Shown: positions 54,157-63,370, counted from the stretch's first letter. The stretch is DNA of 64,000 nucleotides from Pseudofrankia saprophytica (GCF_000235425.2 NZ_KI912266.1:3856867-3920866), one strand, 5' to 3'. The notes: a model not told the origin generated them from the sequence alone. A program made the numbers and translations.

Positions 54157-55085
54157 CCACAAGGGACCGAAGCGCGGCGCCTTCCGCGCGACGACCGATA
54201 CCAGATCCGAACTCCGAACTCCGACCAGTTCGGATCCCGGTACACATCTTTCATTTCGTTCAACTTACTTCCTGTAACAGTACCCCGACTTGGCTCATAG
54301 TTCAGCTCTTCGCAATGTGGATCGCCTGGGCATGCTCGGGTGCGGCTCACATGCACGGGGATGGAGGTAAGTGCCTTGCGCGCTGGTGGGATGGTGAGGA
54401 CTGGAGCGCCATCACCTACGCAAGTGGTACGTGGTAGCAATGTCCGACAGGGGAGGTGCGACGCACGTTGTGGTTGTCGTTCCAACGGGAATGAGGTATC
54501 CGGCCCTGTCGCGCGTGGGGCGCCTTCGGCTGCGTTAGCAGGGTTTTTGATATGGGATGCCTGGGGCGTGGATATCCCACGTTGCGGGTGGGAGTGGGCC
54601 AGCGATCCGGCTCGACCAGCACCAGCGGCGCGAAACAGACCGACCCTGACGACCGGCGGCGGACAGTCGTGTCGCTGCCGTCGAACCCGAAGCTGGACGA
54701 GGTCCGCGCGCGTGTCTTCGGCCCGCTCGGCGTCGACATGGGGCGGTGACCACGACCTACTCGCAGGAGCAACTGCTCGCGATCGCCGACTCCTTCACCG
54801 CACCACGGACGTCCTGGTCGCCAGCGCCGCCCGTGTCGGCGCGATGTGACTCGCGCCCCTCAGCCCTGCCGCGATTTCCCACACGGCCGCCGTCGGTGCC
54901 GTGTACAGACGACCGACCCCGTTTCTTCCGGCTCGAGACGGAAATGCGCCCCCGCGTCGATCCTGATCGGTCCAAGGCGACGACACGCCGCATACCGCAC
55001 CAGTCCGACCTCACCGCCAGGCTGGAGATCATCTAACTAATCTCCAAGGTCATCACGCCGCCGTGGTCACCTCTGGGAGGAACGG
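54157..55085. other. 929-base region with no confident gene; possible decayed genes
   Basis: A short frame near 54663-54749 reads VVSLPSNPKLDEVRARVFGP, which looks like a real protein fragment, followed at 54746 by a frame beginning MTTTYSQEQLLAIADSFTAP that soon degenerates. Neither is a complete gene. A second inverted repeat lies at 54204-54236. The stretch 54240-54340 is visibly AT-richer. Confidence 0.4.
54204..54236. repeat. inverted repeat matching the inner arms of the 52.6 kb palindrome
   Basis: GATCCGAACT (54204-54213), 13-base centre, AGTTCGGATC (54227-54236). Arms and centre length are the same as the inner part of the palindrome at 52600-52634, while the centre sequence differs. 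Confidence 0.85.
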
Positions 55086-55811
55086 GTGCGACTTCGCAAC
55101 ACGCTTGTCTCACTGCTAGCCGGGGGGCTGCTTTTCGCCACGGCGGGTTCGGCGTCGGCCGCGGCCGACGGCGCGCCCCTGATCGATCCCTTCGAGCAGT
55201 GCTCGGCCGCCTCTTTCCAGAACGACCCACGCCTTGGCCCGGCGAAACTTCCGTTCTTCGGTGACGTCGGCGAGCAGGTCAGCGACTACGACAGGACCGG
55301 CAACGAGCCGAAACGGCAGTTCCTGGCCACCTGGTGGGACCCCTCGGCAAGCTTCTCCCCGTTCCCGGCCACCCCGGGGAACTGGATGTACCCACCGCAG
55401 AACGGCTACTACCTCAACACCGATGGCTCGCCGGTACGGGCCGCGATGTCCTTGGCCCCCGGCCAGCAGATCGACCGTTTCGGCCGGACCACCGGTAGCT
55501 TCCTGGCCCCCCGGGGGACGGACTACGAGGACCGGTCCCTTCCGCCCACCAACCTGAACGACCCCGCGAACCCGGGTGGGTGCAACTACCACGCCTACCA
55601 GGTGCTGCGCCCGATCACCGTCTACTCCGGAGCGATCCGCCCGTGGTTCGACCAGCCCGGTGACGGCGTGCAGTACCAGGTGGTCTGCGCCCTGGTCCCC
55701 GGGGCGACGGCCTCATCGCAGTGCGACCAGGCGAGCGGGAACCTGCAGACCCAGTACCTGCTCGACAACGGCTACCTCGCGGAGGTGCCGGTGGATGACG
55801 ACCTGCTGTAG
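55086..55811 (+). CDS. secreted TNT-type NAD(+) glycohydrolase
   Basis: A 241-residue exported protein. The signal peptide (RNTLVSLLAGGLLFATAGSASA) is cut near residue 25. The mature protein has the TNT fold known from CpnT of M. tuberculosis and from fungal surface NADases: RFGRTTGSF (131-139), RSLPP (150-154), YHAYQVLRPI (168-177), PWFDQPGDGVQYQV (186-199) and the closing LLDNGYLAEV. Arg131 and Gln196 are in the places expected for the catalytic residues, by motif only. Four Cys (39, 166, 201, 213) could form two disulfides, as suits an extracellular enzyme. GTG start at 55086 with GGGAGGA upstream. Expected to hydrolyse NAD outside the cell. No immunity gene and no T7SS domain is attached; it is Sec-exported. 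Confidence 0.85.
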   Translation: MRLRNTLVSLLAGGLLFATAGSASAAADGAPLIDPFEQCSAASFQNDPRLGPAKLPFFGDVGEQVSDYDRTGNEPKRQFLATWWDPSASFSPFPATPGNWMYPPQNGYYLNTDGSPVRAAMSLAPGQQIDRFGRTTGSFLAPRGTDYEDRSLPPTNLNDPANPGGCNYHAYQVLRPITVYSGAIRPWFDQPGDGVQYQVVCALVPGATASSQCDQASGNLQTQYLLDNGYLAEVPVDDDLL

Positions 55812-55931
55812 CAGGACAAGCCGAGCGGTCGTCCGGCGATGACGACGGCGTCGTGGCCCCGTCCGGACACCGGGCGGGCCACGACGCCGTTCTCAGGTGA
55901 CTCGGGGGGCGCGGCGTCGGGCTGCGTCGGG

Positions 55932-56765
55932 CTACCCCTGCGCGGCCGCGGGCTGGCGCACGGCGGCGCAGATGCCGCCGTCGACCAGGATGTCGATGCC
56001 GGTGACGAATCGGGCCTGGTCGGACAGGAGGAAGGCCACGACGTCGGCCACGTCGTCCGCCTGCCCGATGCGGCCGAGCGGCGTCTGTTCCACCAGCGTC
56101 TGCATGATGGGCTGGGTCTCCGCCTCCTGCCGGCCCTGCGGCGTGTCGATGATGCCCGGCGACAGGGAGCAGACCCGGCCGCCGAGCGGCCCCACCCGCA
56201 CCGCCTCCCGCTGGACGAAGCGCTGCACGCCGCGCTTGGCCCAGGAGTAGGCCAGCCCGGAGTCCTCGACCGCCGCCCCGAGGACCTCGTGCAGCCGGTC
56301 GAGGAAGTCCGCGGTGAGCGGGTCGTCGAGCACGGCGTCGGCGGCCGGGTGCGGCTCGCTGATCATCAGGTGCGGCGCCATGGACGCGAAGCACACCGTG
56401 GCAGTCCCGGCCGTCGTGAGCGGGCGCAGCGCGTCGGCGAGCATGGCCGTGCCCACGAGGTCCACCGTGAAGATGCGGCGCCAGTCGGCCATCGTCGGCG
56501 AGATGCCCGCGGCGTGGGCGACGGCCCGCAGCGTGCCGAGCTCGCCGGCCCGGGCGGCGAGCCGGGCCAGGCCGTCGCCGTCGGTGACGTCGAGGACGAA
56601 CGGCTCCACGGCCGTGCCGCTGGCGGCCGCAAGTTTCTGGGCGACCTCCGTCACCGACTCGTCCAGGTCGACCAGCAGCAGGGTGTCGACCATGGTGGTG
56701 AGCCGCTCCGCGCAGGCGAGCCCCATGCCGCGCCCGGCGCCGGTCGCGATGCCGACGGTCGTCAT
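55932..56765 (-). CDS. short-chain dehydrogenase/reductase
   Basis: A 277-residue Rossmann-fold oxidoreductase. The cofactor site is TGAGRGMG at residues 8-15, followed by an acidic residue at the end of strand 2 (LLLVDLDES), favouring NAD. The catalytic set is Ser128 (FASMAP), Tyr173 and Lys177 (YSWAK). The C-terminal part has the usual PGIIDTP and LVDGGICAAV. The stop of the VOC gene and this start overlap by one base, so the two are coupled. It is the last gene of the ALDH-P450-VOC-SDR set and likely oxidises an alcohol made upstream in that pathway. The longer open frame seen upstream overlaps the VOC gene and is not used. Confidence 0.93.
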   Translation of the reverse strand: MTTVGIATGAGRGMGLACAERLTTMVDTLLLVDLDESVTEVAQKLAAASGTAVEPFVLDVTDGDGLARLAARAGELGTLRAVAHAAGISPTMADWRRIFTVDLVGTAMLADALRPLTTAGTATVCFASMAPHLMISEPHPAADAVLDDPLTADFLDRLHEVLGAAVEDSGLAYSWAKRGVQRFVQREAVRVGPLGGRVCSLSPGIIDTPQGRQEAETQPIMQTLVEQTPLGRIGQADDVADVVAFLLSDQARFVTGIDILVDGGICAAVRQPAAAQG

Positions 56766-57322
56766 CACGCCCCCAGCTCGATGGCGCGGATCGGCTCGCT
56801 GCCGTCCCAGTCGACCGCGGCCTGCCGGACGAGGGTCGCGATGCCCTCGGTCGCGGCCGTCGCCTCCATGATCTCGACGATCGTCGCCGGGCCGCTCGGC
56901 GGCTCGACGTAGGCGTAGCGAGCGGCGCCACCGCCGTCGCCGGACCAGACCACCGGCCAGCCGGCGGCCTCGACCGAGCGCATGGTGGCCGGGAAGTCGT
57001 CGGTCCACCAGGCGAGCTGGTGGAAGCCCTCCTGGCCGGCGTCGAGGAACTCCCGGTAGATGCTGGGGGTGTCATCCTCCGGGCAGATGAGTTCGACCTG
57101 GAGGTCGCCGCTGTTGCCGAAGGCGATCGACACGGTGACGGTGCAGGGCGCGCCGCGATAGGTCCCGCTCTCGGTCTGCCCCCGCAGGACGTACCAGGGC
57201 CCGACGCCCAGCTCGAGCCAGCTGGCCAGGGCCTTGTCGAGGTCGCGGACGATGTAGCCGATCTGGCGCACCGCTCCGGGAAGGATGGCCGGAGCGACGG
57301 TGGAGTCGGGTAATGCGCTCAT
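56765..57322 (-). CDS. VOC/glyoxalase-fold protein
   Basis: A 185-residue protein of the vicinal oxygen chelate superfamily. The first module starts QIGYIVRDLDKALASWLEL; a second half begins near FHQLAWWTDDFPATMRSVE and ends TIVEIMEA. The His-less start of the first module (IGYIV where a metal-binding His is common) with later His (FHQLAWW) and Glu (VELICPE, VEIME) suggests an epimerase/lactoylglutathione-lyase-like layout, but the metal site is not certain. The ATG at 57322 lies 17 bases after the P450 stop. Genes of this type often accompany P450 and SDR genes in catabolism of terpenoid or aromatic compounds. Confidence 0.85.
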   Translation of the reverse strand: MSALPDSTVAPAILPGAVRQIGYIVRDLDKALASWLELGVGPWYVLRGQTESGTYRGAPCTVTVSIAFGNSGDLQVELICPEDDTPSIYREFLDAGQEGFHQLAWWTDDFPATMRSVEAAGWPVVWSGDGGGAARYAYVEPPSGPATIVEIMEATAATEGIATLVRQAAVDWDGSEPIRAIELGA

Positions 57323-57339
57323 GAGTGCCTCCGTTGCGG

Positions 57340-58536
57340 TCAGGAAACGCGGACGGGGAGCTTCTCCCAGCCGCGCACGGTCGAGGTGCGGGCCTGGACG
57401 GCGTTCGCCCAGTCGACCTCCCAGTCGGGGAACCGGTTGAGGACCTCGTCGAGGGCGATCCGGCCCTCGATGCGGACCAGCGCGGCGCCGAGGCAGTGGT
57501 GGATGCCGTAGCCGAAGGAGAGGTGGCGACCGACGTCGCGGTGGATGTCGAAGCGGTCGGGGTCCGGGAACCGGCGCTCGTCGCGGTTGGCGGAGCCGTT
57601 GAGGAGCAGCATCACGCTGCCCTCGGGCACGGTCTGGCCCCAGTGCTCGACGTCGTGGTCGACGTAGCGGGCCTGCACGGGCGAGGGGGACTCGTAGCGC
57701 AGGAGCTCCTCCACCGCGTTGGGGATCAGCGCTCGGTTCCCGACGAGCTCGCGCCGCTGGTCCGGGTGCTCGCCGAGCAGCTTGCCGGTCCAGCCGATGA
57801 GCCGCGCCGTCGTCTCGTTGCCGGCCCCGGCGAGCAGGTAGACGTAGTTCAGGACCTCCTCCCGCGTCAGGGTGCGGGTGGTGCCGGTCTCGTCCACGAA
57901 CTCGGCGGTCAGGAGGTCGGTCATGAGGTCGTCGGACGGGTGCTCGGCGCGCCAGTCGAGGAATTCGGCGAACGGCGCGGTGAGCGTCAGGTCGGGCGGC
58001 GCGTGGTCGTCGCCGTCCGTGAGCCGCAGGTTGTCGTCGAAGAGCCGCCGGATCGCCTCCTGCTCGGCTTCCGGAATGCCGAGGAGATAGCCGATGACGC
58101 GCATGGGCATCGCCGCGCCGAGGTCCGCGACGAAGTCGAAGCCGCCCGATCCGACCAGCGGGTCGAGCGAGCGCTGGCAGAACTCGCGGACCCTCGGCTC
58201 GAGCGCGTTCATCTTCTTGGGTGTGAACACGCGGGCCATGACGCCGCGGTGGACCTGGTGGACCGGCGGGTCCTCGAACAGGATCGACCCCGGCGGGCTC
58301 GGGACGTTCGCCTTGATCATCTCGAGGACGGTGCCCCGCCCGGACCGGTAGGTCTGCCAGGTGCTGAGGCAGGGCTCCACGTCCTCGAACCGGCTCAGCG
58401 CGTAGAAGTCGTGCTTGGCGTTGTAGTAGAGAGGTGCCTCGTCGCGCAGCCGGCGCCACACCGGATAGGGGTCCGCGTCGATCTCGAAGTCATAGGGGTC
58501 GTAGTAAAGGTCTTTTCCGCTTGCCGTCACGGGCAC
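57340..58536 (-). CDS. cytochrome P450
   Basis: A 398-residue soluble bacterial P450. The I helix has AGAGNETTARLIGW; ExxR is in VEELLRYESP; the heme loop FGYGIHHCLGAAL carries the axial Cys348. The N-terminal part has YDPYDFEIDADPYPVWRRLR, usual in actinomycete P450s of the CYP105/107/125-like set. The start was set at the GTG at 58536 because AAGGAG lies 7 bases upstream; the GTG at 58554 would place that ribosome site inside the gene. It needs a ferredoxin and reductase from elsewhere; none is adjacent. It probably hydroxylates the pathway substrate, which the ALDH and SDR then process. Confidence 0.93.
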   Translation of the reverse strand: MPVTASGKDLYYDPYDFEIDADPYPVWRRLRDEAPLYYNAKHDFYALSRFEDVEPCLSTWQTYRSGRGTVLEMIKANVPSPPGSILFEDPPVHQVHRGVMARVFTPKKMNALEPRVREFCQRSLDPLVGSGGFDFVADLGAAMPMRVIGYLLGIPEAEQEAIRRLFDDNLRLTDGDDHAPPDLTLTAPFAEFLDWRAEHPSDDLMTDLLTAEFVDETGTTRTLTREEVLNYVYLLAGAGNETTARLIGWTGKLLGEHPDQRRELVGNRALIPNAVEELLRYESPSPVQARYVDHDVEHWGQTVPEGSVMLLLNGSANRDERRFPDPDRFDIHRDVGRHLSFGYGIHHCLGAALVRIEGRIALDEVLNRFPDWEVDWANAVQARTSTVRGWEKLPVRVS

Positions 58537-58662
58537 GGCGACGCTCCTTGTCACTGGCAGGTGGATGGCGATCCGTGGGTTGGCCGTGCCGCGGTACCCA
58601 CGTCGGGTGACGACGTGGGTACCGACGTGGGTGCCCGAGGGGCGGGTTCGCGAGCCGGGGAA

Positions 58663-60141
58663 TCAGGCCTTCGGCCAGGCCACCGACTTCGTCTCCAGGT
58701 ACTGCTCGAACCCTTCGATGCCGTTCTGCCGGCCGATGCCGCTGTGCTTGTAGCCGCCGAAGGGGAGATCGGCGCCGTACGGCGTGCCGCCGTTGATGCC
58801 CAGGTCGCCGGTCCGTACGCGGCGCGCGACGGCCAGTGAGCGTTCGAGGGAGCCGCTGAAGACGGCGCCCGAAAGCCCGTACCGGCTGTCGTTGGCGATC
58901 CGCACGGCGTCGTCGTCGTCCTCGAACGGGATCACGACGAGAACCGGCCCGAAGATCTCCTCCTGGGCGATCGTCATCGAGTTGTCCACGTCGGTGAACA
59001 GGGTCGGCTCGACGTACCAGCCCTTAGGCAGGTGCGCGGGGCGGCCGCCGCCGAGGGCGAGCGTCGCGCCTTCCTGGACGCCCCTCTCGATGTAGCCGAG
59101 CACCCGGTCGCGCTGCTTCGCCGAGACGAGCGGGCCCATCATCACGTCCGGGCGCTGCGGGTCGCCGTACGGCGCCGCCGCGAGCGCAGCCTTGAGGATC
59201 TCGACGCCCTCGGCGTACCGGGACCGGGGCAGCAGCATCCGGGTCTGGATGGCGCAGCCCTGGCCCGCGTGGTAGCAGACGCCCATGCCGGCCAGGACCG
59301 CCGTCGCGAGGTCGGCGTCCTCCAGCACGATGGTGGCGGACTTGCCGCCGAGTTCGAGGAAGACCCGCTTCAGCGTGGCGGCGCCCTTCTCCATGATCCG
59401 CTGCCCCACGGCCGTGGACCCGGTGAAGGAGATGAGGTCGACCTGGGGGGAGAGGGTGAGCTCCTCGCCGACCAGATGGTCCGAGGACGTGACGACGTTG
59501 ACGACGCCGGGCGGGATGTCGGTGCGTTCGGCGACGAGCCGGCCGATCCGGGTGGCGTTCCACGGCGTGTCCGGGGCGGGCTTGAGCACCACCGTGTTCC
59601 CCGTCGCCAGCACCTGGCCGAGCTTGTTCAGCGCGACCTCGAACGGGAAGTTCCAGGGAACGATCGCGCCGACGACGCCGACCGGTTCCTTCCAGATGCG
59701 CCGCTGGGTGAGCACGCCCATCGCGGGGGCGTCGGGCAGCTCGGTCTCCCAGTGAAACTCCTCGATCAGTTTCGCCGGGTAGCGCAGCGCGCTCGACAGC
59801 GGGTCGTCGAGCTGCGGGCCGTTCGTCACCATGCGCGGGCAGCCGACCTCGAGGATCAGCTCCTCCCGCAGCTCCTCGCGCTCGGCCTCCAGGGCGTCCT
59901 GGAGCTGCTGGAGGCACCGCGCGCGCAACGCCCGGTTGGTCGACCAGTCCGTCGTGTCGAACGCGCGCCGGGCCGCGGCGATCGCGCGTCGCATCTCGGC
60001 GTTCGAGGCGTCGGCGACCTGGCCCAGTAACTCCTCGGTCGCCGGGTTGATGTTGTCGAATGTCTTGCCCGAGTCCGCGTCGACCAGCTCACCGTCGATG
60101 AGCATCCTCGGCTCGGAACGAGTCTTCCCCGTTGCAGGCAC
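58663..60141 (-). CDS. aldehyde dehydrogenase
   Basis: A 492-residue NAD(P)-dependent enzyme of the ALDH superfamily. Residues: Asn164 (VPWNFPF), Lys187 (LKPAP), the general base Glu263 (LELGGKSA) and the nucleophile Cys296 in AGQGCAIQTR; FTGSTAVGQRI binds the cofactor and EEIFGPVLVVIPF is the C-terminal signature. The closing GGYKHSGIGRQNG is typical of actinobacterial ALDHs in alkane, terpene and aromatic pathways. It starts at GTG 60141 with AGGGAG 5 bases upstream, 120 bases after the TetR gene on the same strand, and is followed by the P450. It presumably oxidises the aldehyde made by the alcohol dehydrogenase step to a carboxylic acid. Confidence 0.94.
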   Translation of the reverse strand: MPATGKTRSEPRMLIDGELVDADSGKTFDNINPATEELLGQVADASNAEMRRAIAAARRAFDTTDWSTNRALRARCLQQLQDALEAEREELREELILEVGCPRMVTNGPQLDDPLSSALRYPAKLIEEFHWETELPDAPAMGVLTQRRIWKEPVGVVGAIVPWNFPFEVALNKLGQVLATGNTVVLKPAPDTPWNATRIGRLVAERTDIPPGVVNVVTSSDHLVGEELTLSPQVDLISFTGSTAVGQRIMEKGAATLKRVFLELGGKSATIVLEDADLATAVLAGMGVCYHAGQGCAIQTRMLLPRSRYAEGVEILKAALAAAPYGDPQRPDVMMGPLVSAKQRDRVLGYIERGVQEGATLALGGGRPAHLPKGWYVEPTLFTDVDNSMTIAQEEIFGPVLVVIPFEDDDDAVRIANDSRYGLSGAVFSGSLERSLAVARRVRTGDLGINGGTPYGADLPFGGYKHSGIGRQNGIEGFEQYLETKSVAWPKA

Positions 60142-60261
60142 TGTTCTCCCTGCTGCCGCGCAGCGTTGGGTCGGTGTTCGGGATGGTGGTGGGGCGCCGG
60201 GTCGCCGGGGCGCGGGCCGTGCGGGTTGGCCGACGTCGCGCGCCGATGGCCGGTGTCGTCG

Positions 60262-60996
60262 TCAGCCGGTGTCGTCTCGGCGGCGGCGCGGCTTCCTGGG
60301 GTCACGTAGTTGCAGCGCGTTGATGTATATCCGGGTGATCTGCTCGACGGCGGCGTCGAAGTCGTATCCGGCGTCGTCCTGCAGGAGGGACTGTTCGGCG
60401 AACCGTATGGTCATCACGGCCAGGGCGTCGGTCGTCATGACGGGGTCGAGGGCGGGATCCGCGAGGCCGCGGCGCTGGAGCTGTTCGATCGAGTTGGCCA
60501 TCTCCTTGACGTGCTGCTTGTAGAACTGGGTCCAGAGCGCCCGGACCTGCTCGTTGTGCCGCGACACCTGCTCGATCACGTTCATGATCCGGGCTTCCTT
60601 GCGATGCGCCTCGAGGCGGATGCGCATGGCCGCGGCTATGCGCTCGCGCGGGGTCGCGGTGGAGGACGGGTCCAGGATGATGTCCACGCCGGCGTTCAGC
60701 GTGTGATCGAGGACCGCGGCCACCTCGAGCAGGATGTCCTCCTTCGAGTCGAAGTAGTGGTAGAAGGCGCTGTGGGTCAGGCCGGCCCGTTCGGCGACGT
60801 CCGAGATCCGGGCCTCGTGGAAGCCCTTCTCCTCGAAGACCGCCTTCGCCGCCTCGACCAGGCGTGCCCTCGTCTCGGCCCCTCGCCGCGAGCGCGGCCC
60901 GTCGTCGTCCCAGCGCTGCTGGGCACGCGGGCGGACATCGACGCCGATGGTCGGGGGCGTCGCCGTCGCCGGGCTTGGTTGGGGGGCGGGCTCCAT
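60262..60996 (-). CDS. TetR-family regulator of the catabolic operon
   Basis: A 244-residue regulator. After a Pro/Arg-rich head the helix-turn-helix is RARLVEAAKAVFEEKGFHEA, then ISDVAERAGLTHSAFYHYFDSKEDI. The C-terminal helical domain (IAAAMRIRLEAHRKEARIMN, IEQVSRHNEQVRALW) matches the KstR2/fatty-acid-type TetR C-domain in style. The start was set at ATG 60996 with AAGGAG 6 bases upstream; the frame is open to 61344 but with no ribosome site. It is the first gene of a same-strand set with ALDH, P450, VOC and SDR. The 61266-61299 palindrome in the divergent region is the best operator candidate. Confidence 0.9.
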   Translation of the reverse strand: MEPAPQPSPATATPPTIGVDVRPRAQQRWDDDGPRSRRGAETRARLVEAAKAVFEEKGFHEARISDVAERAGLTHSAFYHYFDSKEDILLEVAAVLDHTLNAGVDIILDPSSTATPRERIAAAMRIRLEAHRKEARIMNVIEQVSRHNEQVRALWTQFYKQHVKEMANSIEQLQRRGLADPALDPVMTTDALAVMTIRFAEQSLLQDDAGYDFDAAVEQITRIYINALQLRDPRKPRRRRDDTG

Positions 60997-61961
60997 CTGC
61001 TGCTCCTTCAGGGCCGGTGCGGACATCGCGACAGTGCCAGACATGCAAGGCCCGTCGACGGCCGACCGGTCCGCTTCGACGATCACCCGGCGTTCGGCGC
61101 CGGGGGCGCGTGGCTTCTCGGCGCCGGCCGCTCGGGCCAGGCCGCGTGTGTCTCCTTCACCGCTCGCCCGCCTTCCGTGCCCAGGTGCCGCCGCCTGGCG
61201 GTCGGCCGACGGCGCTCGCCGGCGGCCGGGTGCTCGAGGCCGACGCCGAGGCGGGGCCAGAAACTGACATGATCGTAAAAATATTTTGACGATCATGTCT
61301 GGAAAAGTTGACGCAAATGTAGACGCTCCGCGACGAGGCGGCAAGCGTCTTCCGGCTGGTCAGAACCCGCCGGGTCTGGTCGGGGGCCGTGGGCCCGGCC
61401 GCGGCCGTCCATCGGTACGGGCGTGGCGACGGCCTGCCCACTCGAAGGGGCGTTCCGGGGCCGCTCGCGGCGGCCCGGCGCATGCCGCCCGGATGATCGG
61501 CAGGAGTGGTCGACCGTGCGCGGATGGTGACCAACGTCAAGGTCTTGACTTTGACACCGGAAACTGTGACCGTCCCTCACGTTCTGACCAATCGGGTCGA
61601 GTGGGCGTACTCACCCGGTGGGCAGGGTCGCTTACCGACGCGTACTGACGAGAGAGCGGTTGCGGGCCGCGCCCTTTAGGGCCGTCGTGACCGTCCGCCG
61701 TCAGGCGTTCGGGAAGCGCCGATATGTGTGCTCATTTCTGGCGAGGCGCGCCTTCAGCGTGCTTCGCGGCATCGTCGCGGAAGTTCTGCCGCGTCCTTTG
61801 ACGGCCGTCGGCTGCTTCGCGACCCCTCAATCCATGAATTCCGCGCGGCGTGCCGCCGTCCAGGCCCGAACCGCATCGGCGAGATGGCGGCACGGGACTG
61901 TCGCGGCCGGTCCACCGGCACGACGACCACATATCGATCACTGAGGAAAGGTCATACGTAC
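60997..61961. other. 965-base divergent region between the TetR and ABC-transporter genes
   Basis: No gene is supported on either strand. It holds the 61266-61299 palindrome and a second small dyad, GTCAAG-GT-CTTGAC at 61536-61549. Promoters of both operons must be here. Confidence 0.5.
61266..61299. promoter_or_regulatory. 11-bp inverted repeat with AT-rich centre, operator candidate
   Basis: GACATGATCGT (61266-61276) and ACGATCATGTC (61289-61299) around AAAAATATTTTG. The AT-rich centre stands out in this GC-rich region. Binding by the TetR protein at 60262-60996 is an inference. Confidence 0.7.
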
Positions 61962-63320
61962 ATGAGGTTCCGGAAAGGCTTATTACCCGTGCTGGCGACG
62001 ACGCTCGCTCTTGCGGCGGCCTGCGGCAGCGGCAGTGACGGCGGCGGAGGGGGAGGAGGAGGCACGGCCTCGGCGGCCGCGAGCGCCGGGACGGCGACAC
62101 TGTCGCGCTCCACCGCCAGCACCCCCGCCACCTGGAACACGATCCCGGCACCGAGCAGCCTCCAGTGCGCCGACAAGGCGCCGAACCCAACCCGCGGGAT
62201 CACCGACACCAGCATCAAGATCGGTGGGCTCGGGACGCTCAGCAACGCCGGCACCTCCACCTACCAGGAGACTGACCTGGGCGCGGCGGCCCGGTTCGCC
62301 CGGGAGAACGCGGCCGGCGGTGTCTTCGGCCGCAAGATCGACTACATCGGCATGACCGACGACGGCTCCAACGCACAGCAGAACGCGGACGCCGGCAAGA
62401 AGCTCGCCGAGAACGAGAACGTCTTCGCCGTGGCCCCGGTGGCCACGCCGATCGGGGCCTACGCGGACGCGCTGTGCACGAACGAGGTGCCGGCGTTCGG
62501 CTGGTCGTTCAACAACGGCCTGTGCAACCGGGCGAACACCTTCGGCTTCACCGGCTGCCTGCTCCCGGACAAGTACAACTCGATCCAGTACGGCCCGTAC
62601 GTCGAGCTGCTCAAGGACTCCTCCGACAAGAGCGTCGTGCTGCTGGGCGTCGACAACTCCGCGGCCCGGCAGGGTGTGGCGGACACGAAGGCCTCCCTGG
62701 AACGCGCCGGGCTGAAGGTCGTCATGACCAGCAACGCGCTGCAGTTCGGGCAGCCGCCGGCTGACCCGTCGTCGCTGGTCCGGCAGATCATGACGGCCAA
62801 CAACGGCAAGCCGCCGGCGATGATCTACCACGTCACCGACTTCGTGAACGTCACCGCGCTGGCCCAGACGATGACGGCCGCGGGGTACAAGGGCATTCAG
62901 ATCAGCGCGGTGGGCTACGACCCGCGGCTGACCGGACTGAAGGCCCTCGACGACACCTACACCTATCTGCAGTGGCTGCCCTTCCAGTCGACGGACAACG
63001 CGACGGTCCGGCAGATGGCGGATGATGTCACCAAGTACGGGAAGGGCGCGGGGCTGTCCATCACGAGCGCGATGGGCTGGATCGCTGCCGACATGGTGAT
63101 CGCGGGCCTCAAGGCGACCGGGAAAGACCTCACCGTCGACAAGTTCCTGAGCACCTTGAACGGCCCGGACTTCCACTACGGCGACGGCATCTTCCTGGGC
63201 AAGACCACCTGGCCGCAGAACCACTTCTACGCGGCACCGTGCGCGACCGCCGCCCATCTGAAGGACGGAAAGTACTCGCTGGCCGTCCCGCTCGTCTGCA
63301 ACGATCCGTACGCGAACTAG
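61962..63320 (+). CDS. branched-chain amino acid-type ABC transporter substrate-binding lipoprotein
   Basis: A 452-residue lipoprotein of the LivK/periplasmic-binding-protein type I family. The lipobox is LAAAC with Cys21, then a Gly/Ser linker. Domain motifs: ITDTSIKIGGLGTLSNAG, GGVFGRKIDYIGMTDDGSN, ENVFAVAPVATPIG, KSVVLLGVDNSAARQG, a second-lobe PPAMIYHVTDFVNVTALAQ and SAVGYDPRLTG. The ATG at 61962 has GAGGAAAGG about 10 bases upstream. A LivG-type ATPase gene follows after 142 bases. Because the divergent operon carries P450, ALDH and SDR, the ligand may be the compound degraded there and not an amino acid, as is common for actinobacterial Liv-type systems. Confidence 0.93.
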   Translation: MRFRKGLLPVLATTLALAAACGSGSDGGGGGGGGTASAAASAGTATLSRSTASTPATWNTIPAPSSLQCADKAPNPTRGITDTSIKIGGLGTLSNAGTSTYQETDLGAAARFARENAAGGVFGRKIDYIGMTDDGSNAQQNADAGKKLAENENVFAVAPVATPIGAYADALCTNEVPAFGWSFNNGLCNRANTFGFTGCLLPDKYNSIQYGPYVELLKDSSDKSVVLLGVDNSAARQGVADTKASLERAGLKVVMTSNALQFGQPPADPSSLVRQIMTANNGKPPAMIYHVTDFVNVTALAQTMTAAGYKGIQISAVGYDPRLTGLKALDDTYTYLQWLPFQSTDNATVRQMADDVTKYGKGAGLSITSAMGWIAADMVIAGLKATGKDLTVDKFLSTLNGPDFHYGDGIFLGKTTWPQNHFYAAPCATAAHLKDGKYSLAVPLVCNDPYAN

Positions 63321-63334
63321 CTCCCCGTGAAGGA

Positions 63335-63370
63335 CGCGGGCGGGAAGACCGGCACCCCTTCCCGCCCGCG
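63335..63370. terminator. perfect 13-bp hairpin between binding-protein and ATPase genes
   Basis: CGCGGGCGGGAAG (63335-63347), 10-base loop, CTTCCCGCCCGCG (63358-63370). Placed inside the likely operon, it may act as an attenuator or 3'-end stabiliser that raises the binding-protein level over the ATPase. Confidence 0.7.

Noticed and set aside
61618..61944. Plus-strand open frame before the binding-protein gene
   Set aside because: Arg/Ala-rich with no ribosome site; the region reads better as a long intergenic control region.
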